Shown here: piece after piece, positions 59,022-64,000 of the stretch
How positions within the stretch are numbered: the stretch's first letter is position 1
How the letters are laid out: each line of letters begins with the position of its first letter
Assembly: GCF_000143415.4 (NCBI RefSeq)
Contig: NW_003314287.1
Location: forward strand, 1,838,400-1,902,399
Length of the DNA: 64,000 nucleotides
Source of the DNA: Selaginella moellendorffii
Taxonomy: Eukaryota; Streptophyta; Lycopodiopsida; Selaginellales; Selaginellaceae
Direction of reading: 5' to 3'
Program-made: the position numbers and the translations under genes
The notes under the pieces: generated by a model
What the model was told of the DNA's origin: nothing
Seen by the model: the letters and a program-made list of their open reading frames with translations, nothing else
Databases searched by the model: none

Positions 59022-61118
59022 TCAAGGACTTGTGGCAAGTTTGTTAGGTGCTCTTGAATCATACAAGTTGGCCAAGAGGATGTAAGCTGCACCAGATGCC
59101 GGATTGGCATCCATCATGGCTTTTGCAACACGAGCTCCCTGCTCGAAGTCGTCATTACTTCTGCAAGAGCCCAGCAAAGTCACCCATTCGAACCCATTGG
59201 CCACAAACGGCATTGCGTGAACAAGCTCTCGAGCATCTTCCAGCCTTCCAGCTCGCCCAAGCATGTCAACCATGCAAGCGTAGTGTTGCTTGGCCGGCTC
59301 AAACGCGTAGTCCAATCTCATGGAGACGAATCTTTGGCCAGCCTCGACCAGCTTGCCTCCATGGCTGCAAGCGACCAAAACCAGCACGAAGCAAATCCCG
59401 CTGAGAGAGCCATCCACCATCTTGAGCATGTCAAAACTTTCAAAGACACCAGATGGGACGGAGTTTTGGTAGTAGGCAGTGAGCAAGGCATTCCACGAGA
59501 CAAAGCTGGGTTCTGGGATTGTGCTAAAGAACTTTTTTGCTTGGGGGAGATGCCCTTTACGGGCATATGCTGCTAGCATTGTGCTCCATGATACCGCATC
59601 TCTCTCAGGCATTATATCAAAAATGGTTTTGGCTTGATCCACATAGCCGTGCTGAGTGTAAGCTGCCAACATAGAATTCCATGCCACAATGTCTTGAAAA
59701 GCCATACTATCAAACATGGACTGTGCCTCGTTTATTGACCCATGTTGGGCATACATCGCAAGCATCGAGGTCTTTGAGACCAAGTGCTTCTCCGGCATTG
59801 AGTCATAAAGATTCTTGGCATCCTCCACATGCCCGTTTTGGGCAAATGCCGAGAGCATTGTCGAGTATGCTAGCATGTCCCAGTGGGGCATTCCATCAAA
59901 TAGAATCTTCGAGTCCTCGATGCGTCCGTTGTGCGCATAAACCGTTAGCAAAGCGTCAGTCACGTTGATGGTTCTCTCGGGGAGCGTGTCAAATGTCCGT
60001 CTGGCCTCCGTTACCTGCCCGTACTGGGCGTGCATGGCCAGCATGCATGTCCATGACACGAGATTCCTGTACGGCATAGAATCAAACATAACTTTTGCTT
60101 GTTCTACTCGACCATTGTCCGAATATGCCGTCAGCATCGCATTCCACGTTACCACATTTGTCTCCGGGATTGTATCAAAGACGTGCTTAGCTTTTGCAAG
60201 TTGGCCATTTTGGGCAAATGCTGTTAGTATGGCATTAAAACAGACAAGGTTGTGCTCTGGCATGGTGTCAAATACTCTCTTGGCGTCCATTAAGTGCCCG
60301 TTATGTGCATATGCAGCTAGCATGCAGCCCCATGAGATCAAATTCCGCTCCGGCATGGAATCAAACACGAGTTTAGATCTTCCAAGATACCCGTTTTGCG
60401 AATATCCGTCTAGCATCGTCGTCCAAGACACAGAATTCCACTCGGGCATTTCCTGGAACAATATATTTGCTTTCTCCATTAAACCTTTAACACCGTAGAG
60501 CGCTAACATAGCATTCCACGAGAACAGATTTCTCTGGGGCATTCGCTCAAAGATATCCTGTGACTTTTCCAAATGCCCAAAATGGGCATAAGCAGTAAGT
60601 ACAGAAGTCCACGTAATTAGATCTTTCTCGGGCATATCCTCGAAAACCTTTACGGCATCTTCTATTCTTCCGCTTCTTCCGTACGCAACGAGCATTGAGT
60701 TCCAGCAGACCAAATCCCTTATAGGCATTTGATCAAACACTTGTTGGGCTTTAATCAAATGCCCGTTTTGGGCAAGTGCAGTAAGGAGACAAGTCCACGA
60801 GATTAAATCTCTGTGCGGCATCGCGCGAAAAACCTGGTTTGCTCGATCTAGCTGCCTGTTGCGACAGTAAGCGTTGAGAAGCATGACCCACGAGAGGGAG
60901 TTCTTGTGGGCGATGGCATTGAACACCTCCTGCGCGTGGAGGGGGCTTCCAACGCGGCCATAGAGCTCGATCAGCTTGTTTTGCACGAAGACATCGGCAG
61001 CCCCGAGCGTGGATTGGATCCGGCTGCGAATTTCGTGGGCCGCCGGGATGGAGCGGCATGACTGGAGAAGATCGAGGAGATGGCTCCGTTCGTAGTCAAT
61101 CCTAGTCAAAAGAAGCAT
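59022..61118 (-). CDS. Pentatricopeptide repeat protein, 31-residue S-type array, no DYW
   Basis: Intronless, 698 residues. The start MLLLTRIDYERSHLLDLLQS is the first ATG (61118); the track start is TTG. A degenerate N-terminal pair of repeats (FVQNKLIELYGRVGSPLHAQ) precedes about sixteen 31-residue modules such as LISWTCLLTALAQNGHLIKA, LVCWNSMLVAYGRSGRIEDA and IVAWNSMLAAYTQHGYVDQA. An E-like end (AKQHYACMVDMLGRAGRLED, QGARVAKAMMDANPASGAAY) finishes with NKLATSP. No DYW domain. Two modules have unusual residues where a Trp is normal (INVTDALL, LVSKTSML), which may change RNA contact. It is a paralogue of the genes at 26952 and 52351. Confidence 0.93.
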   Translation of the reverse strand: MLLLTRIDYERSHLLDLLQSCRSIPAAHEIRSRIQSTLGAADVFVQNKLIELYGRVGSPLHAQEVFNAIAHKNSLSWVMLLNAYCRNRQLDRANQVFRAMPHRDLISWTCLLTALAQNGHLIKAQQVFDQMPIRDLVCWNSMLVAYGRSGRIEDAVKVFEDMPEKDLITWTSVLTAYAHFGHLEKSQDIFERMPQRNLFSWNAMLALYGVKGLMEKANILFQEMPEWNSVSWTTMLDGYSQNGYLGRSKLVFDSMPERNLISWGCMLAAYAHNGHLMDAKRVFDTMPEHNLVCFNAILTAFAQNGQLAKAKHVFDTIPETNVVTWNAMLTAYSDNGRVEQAKVMFDSMPYRNLVSWTCMLAMHAQYGQVTEARRTFDTLPERTINVTDALLTVYAHNGRIEDSKILFDGMPHWDMLAYSTMLSAFAQNGHVEDAKNLYDSMPEKHLVSKTSMLAMYAQHGSINEAQSMFDSMAFQDIVAWNSMLAAYTQHGYVDQAKTIFDIMPERDAVSWSTMLAAYARKGHLPQAKKFFSTIPEPSFVSWNALLTAYYQNSVPSGVFESFDMLKMVDGSLSGICFVLVLVACSHGGKLVEAGQRFVSMRLDYAFEPAKQHYACMVDMLGRAGRLEDARELVHAMPFVANGFEWVTLLGSCRSNDDFEQGARVAKAMMDANPASGAAYILLANLYDSRAPNKLATSP

Positions 61119-61178
61119 ATTCAAAGAGCATCTTATGACTACTAGTCAAAGAAGGATATTCAAAGAACATCTAATGCG
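61104..61178. repeat. Tandem duplication over the start codon of a PPR gene
   Basis: TAGTCAAA(A)GAAG(C/G)ATATTCAAAGA(G/A)CATCT(T/A)ATG is present twice, near 61104-61143 and 61144-61178. The PPR ATG is in the first copy; the matching position in the second is changed and has no ATG. Confidence 0.65.
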
Positions 61179-61379
61179 CTTCTTCGTTCTTAGTTAGGCG
61201 AACAGCTCCCATCTCCCGCTCAAAAATCCATGGCTACGAGCCTTGCACAGCTACTATTGATCTGCTCCAGATCACTTTCGTCCCGCGCCTCCAAACTCTT
61301 CTGAATAAGAGAATTTAGAGTCTAGCGATCTCGTTGCTTCATCACAACCTGATGATAAGAAACGCGTTGTGAAACGCTC

Positions 61380-61930
61380 AAGGGAACAAAACAACCGGCT
61401 TACAAGAATGGCACGGACGGATTTGAGGAATGCTCTTGCCAGCGCTACTCTTTGCTTCTCTTATCCACTCAGCTGCAAAGCTAGACGGAAGTGAAGAGCT
61501 TTGAATACCTTTAGTCCCATGGTTTCGTATTGATTTAGAAACTTGATCCATGAATGGCAGCTTTTTTCGCGGCTTCATACACCTGTTCAAAGGAAGGGCT
61601 TACCTCTTCCTCTGTTGCTGATAGCCGACCATACCGAATGTTGATGGTATCATTGAAAACAATCTGAGGTAACGATGAGAAATCTACAAGTGATTAGTAT
61701 GAGAACAGTTCACCTTTTTTTGCAGTACTACTCCAATACCAAATAAAAGACCGAGGCTAGCATCTTCGATATTCTGATCACCTATCTTCACCTGTAATCG
61801 AGATAATTGAGCATTATTACGTTCACTTCACAATAAACAAGCTTACCGTTCCAGATCCGTTGCAGTCGTAAAACCTATAAAGAATTCTCAAAAGCAGCTA
61901 GGCCCAGTTTAAAGTAGACTTGACCAGCAG
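61380..61930 (-). pseudogene. Decayed ABC transporter nucleotide-binding domain (mitochondrial ATM/ABCB type)
   Basis: Minus-strand exon-like pieces read LLRILYRFYDCNGSGT (about 61910-61850), VKIGDQNIEDASLGLL and IGVVLQKK (about 61800-61720), IVFNDTINIRYGRLSATEEE (about 61665-61610) and VYEAAKKAAIH (about 61590-61550), then LQLSG*EKQRVALARAFLKS with an in-frame stop inside the ABC signature (about 61470-61400). Order and wording match the NBD of plant ATM/HMT1 half-transporters. The Walker A is worn, the Q-loop reads VVLQKK in place of a VPQD-like sequence, and no membrane domain is present. GT-AG borders survive, so it is a decayed genomic copy rather than a retrocopy. Confidence 0.8.
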
Positions 61931-62570
61931 ACGAGCTGGAAAGGTCTGAACCTGAGCGCAAGCAAACAAACACGTTAAAAATATGGTGGTTGGTAAACGA
62001 AACATCAAGTGCTGCCACGGTAGAAAGTGCCAACTACTTTGGTAAGGTATAGCAGACAAAGCTAGAAAGGCTCTTAGAACACAAAGTTATGTAGGAAGTG
62101 GATCGATTGAATTGAATCATACGTGTAGGACAAAGACAATGAAACCAGGAATCTTTTTATACAAAAAAGGAGTCCAACAAACCTGAGATGGATGCTGCAG
62201 AACCATCGGTATCCTGGAATCTCCCAATCGCCACAATCGTGTCCTGGTGGATTGCCATTGGCAGGACTGTCGTATAGATATGCCAGCGTTCTTCATGATC
62301 CTCCTACCGCCCTTTTCATGAGAAAAAGCCACGTTCCATAAGCGAGGACTGTGGAGCATGGACTGGAGCCTGGGCCGTGGAGTGAAAACTCTCAATTGCA
62401 TTGCATTCACCACAAAACTATAAACACAGATAGATAGATTATACTCGGACCGGGTCGTTCATAGTGGGGATGGGCCGTGGGGCGGTCAGTCGAACGGCGT
62501 AAATAAGAATAGAGTTCGAAAGGAGTGAGACTTCAACGCTCCTACGTCAACACTCGAAACTACTCTTATT
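61931..62570 (-). other. Intergenic region with a possible Arg-rich first exon
   Basis: A minus-strand frame starting at 62413 (MVNAMQLRVFTPRPRLQSML ... RTRLWRLGDSRIPMVLQHPS) is Arg-rich and ends at CAG/GTTTGT, like a mitochondrial-targeting first exon. It could be the first exon of the decayed ABC transporter, but this rests on composition and position only. Otherwise nothing coding is seen. Confidence 0.25.
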
Positions 62571-63738
62571 TTAGTTGGCAGCTAATGCTGCAAGAATTTT
62601 TCGTGGTGGTCTCGATGGTTCCCTTCCATGTAAAACAGCATCGTTGTCGATGACGAGCACATCTCCTTTGCGCCATTTGAATGCAACTTTTTCCTCTTCC
62701 ATTATCCTCTTGCAAGCTGCGAGAAACTTTTCATTCAAAGGAGTGCCATCGCCAAAGCTTATTCCATGTTCTCCAGGTGGGGAGGTGAGCATGAGCTCGT
62801 AAGTTGAACCAATGTTGTTGAACCAAACTTTTCTTCCTTTTGACTTGCAAAATTTTGTTCCAATTCTTGGTCCCATGAAAAGAGATGCTGTGCCGTTTTG
62901 ATTCCACTCAATGCGATTGTTCCCTTCTTTAGCGAATGAGACCGTGAAGTTATCAAAGCAAATTACGAACCAGGAAGACTTACTTCTTCTCCGCTTCCTC
63001 TTTGGTAGATGCTTGCAAGATTTCTTGCCAGCTATCCTTTGCTGATGGATAGTTGCACAGAGTCCTAATGTAAGTAAGCCCCTTATCCTCAACCATGTTC
63101 AGAAATTCTGGCATCTCTTTCTTGAGCCTTTGGTATACAATGTACGATGGGTGTGGCGCCTCCGGCACCTTCAGGAGGCTCAATGTCGCAATAAAACATC
63201 ACCTTGCTTGGTGTCTTGAGTTGCTACAAGCAGGACAAACGAAGCATGAGTATAGATAATTGCCAAGGTGGAAAGCAACACTCACGTATGCCATCTCGTT
63301 GTGGAAACCTATAGGAAGATGCACAGGCTTCTCGTTAGCCGTGACAACCCTTCCAGTGATGGCTTTCCTCTGTGCCCCACGACCATTGTAGACGAAGTTA
63401 TCGTACCCGAAGGCTTCAAGTACATCGTTGAAATCTGAGGCAGTGAGTACTTCGAATCCACGAAGAAGGACAGCTCCACTCTGGTGCAGTGCATGCTCAA
63501 TGTCTGCCTTTTGGCTCTGAATGCCTTCGAGCAGCATTGACAATGCAGCGCAGCTGCTGTCGAAAGGAACGAAGACATGAGGAATTCGAAACAGATGAGG
63601 AGAACGCTGCTCGGGAGTATGGCCTTTTACAAGAACACCAACTGGGATCCCTCTCATTGTTGAGGTTTCTGTGCTTCCAGAAGCCGATATACTACAGCTA
63701 TAGATCGTAGTAATGTGAAACTCGATCCAGGCGCACAT
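62571..63738 (-). pseudogene. TauD/TfdA-like (clavaminate-synthase-like) dioxygenase, frame broken
   Basis: The first exon starts MCAWIEFHITTIYSCSISAS (ATG 63738; MRGIPVG at 63657 is an alternative) and contains HQSGAVLLRGFEVLTASDFN, YNGRGAQRKAITGRVVTANE and FHNEMAY, the His and acidic iron ligands. Exon 2 continues LKTPSKVMFYCDIEPPEGAG, GATPIV, but the homologous text YIVYQRLKKEMPEFLNMVED is in another frame, as if 8 bp were lost where relatives have LSH. The last exon (RIEWNQNGTASLFMGPRIGT, GDVLVIDNDAVLHGREPSRP, ILAALAAN) also does not join in frame through the only GTAAGT donor and AG acceptor seen. Family membership is clear. I judge it a recent pseudogene, or an assembly error. Confidence 0.6.
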
Positions 63739-63798
63739 TTACTCATGCAGCTCTGTATTTCCAGCTGGCTGCTTGTTTTTAAACTTGTTGTGGTGCGT

Positions 63799-63911
63799 CA
63801 GATGGATGTGCGTGTCCACACACAAACTTCACAAGTGTAAATATTTATTTATCTATCTATCTATCTATCTATTTATATGTGCGTTTGTATGTGGACACGC
63901 ACATCCATTTG
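63799..63911. repeat. Foldback element: 29 bp inverted arms around an ATCT microsatellite
   Basis: The left arm 63799-63827 (ATGGATGTGCGTGTCCACA inside) and right arm 63883-63911 (TGTGGACACGCACATCCAT) are reverse complements with 2 mismatches in 29 bp. The 55 bp loop holds about six ATCT units. No target-site duplication or coding capacity is seen. Confidence 0.8.
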
Positions 63912-64000
63912 ATGTCAACATGTGGATTTTTTATTGCCAAATTGGGAGTTCAAAATGCATAACTGCATTTTTGACAACCATTTTGCAGTAAAACTTAAAC

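Noticed and set aside
63845-63875. ATCT run as a possible CRISPR-like or regulatory array
   Set aside because: It is a simple tetranucleotide microsatellite in the loop of the foldback.

Overview
This is a plant nuclear genome window, most likely from the lycophyte Selaginella moellendorffii or a close relative. The genes are plant-specific (GRF transcription factor, trithorax-type ATX, NETWORKED/NAB protein, AGC VIII kinase, PTI1-like and CRLK-like kinases, class III peroxidases). The introns I could place are mostly about 50-110 bp, coding regions are tightly packed, and four intronless pentatricopeptide repeat (PPR) genes lie in 64 kb. The species is an inference; no marker sequence was compared. 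Several track reading frames begin at TTG or GTG, so starts given here were moved to the first credible ATG.

Layout: 1-1353 is the 3' part of a BASS-family transporter gene (+). 2071-3036 is inositol-tetrakisphosphate 1-kinase (+). 3812-6986 is a large growth-regulating factor (GRF, -) with a long low-complexity leader. About 8.6-16.4 kb has no protein gene I can support. 16.4-17.6 kb is a 2-oxoglutarate/Fe(II) oxygenase (+). 17.9-18.55 kb is a secreted cysteine-repeat protein I do not recognise (+). 18.7-23.4 kb is an ATX1/2-like H3K4 methyltransferase (-), divergent from Mediator subunit MED6 (23.97-24.89, +), which converges on a CRLK-like receptor kinase (24.90-26.64, -). Then come a PPR gene (-), a PTI1-like kinase (-), a GDSL esterase/lipase (-), a 2.8 kb gap, an AGC VIII kinase (+), a very large PPR protein with charged tails (-), a lectin with a predicted GPI anchor (+), a second 2OG oxygenase (-) and a short NETWORKED-type actin-binding protein (+).

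From 46.4 to 58.6 kb lies a class III peroxidase cluster: four intact genes and three broken copies, interrupted by a PPR gene. Two separate tandem duplications can be read directly. One copied the convergent NETWORKED/peroxidase junction. The other copied the convergent junction of two peroxidases. Each left an intact gene plus truncated relics. After another PPR gene (59.0-61.1, -) come a decayed mitochondrial-type ABC transporter fragment, a TauD/TfdA-like dioxygenase with frame breaks, and a short foldback element at the right edge.

The genes do not form one pathway. The likely novel points are the cysteine-repeat secreted protein, the PPR protein with long repetitive tails, palindromic TTGAC pairs in two very short divergent promoters, and the loss of the usual miR396 site in the GRF gene.
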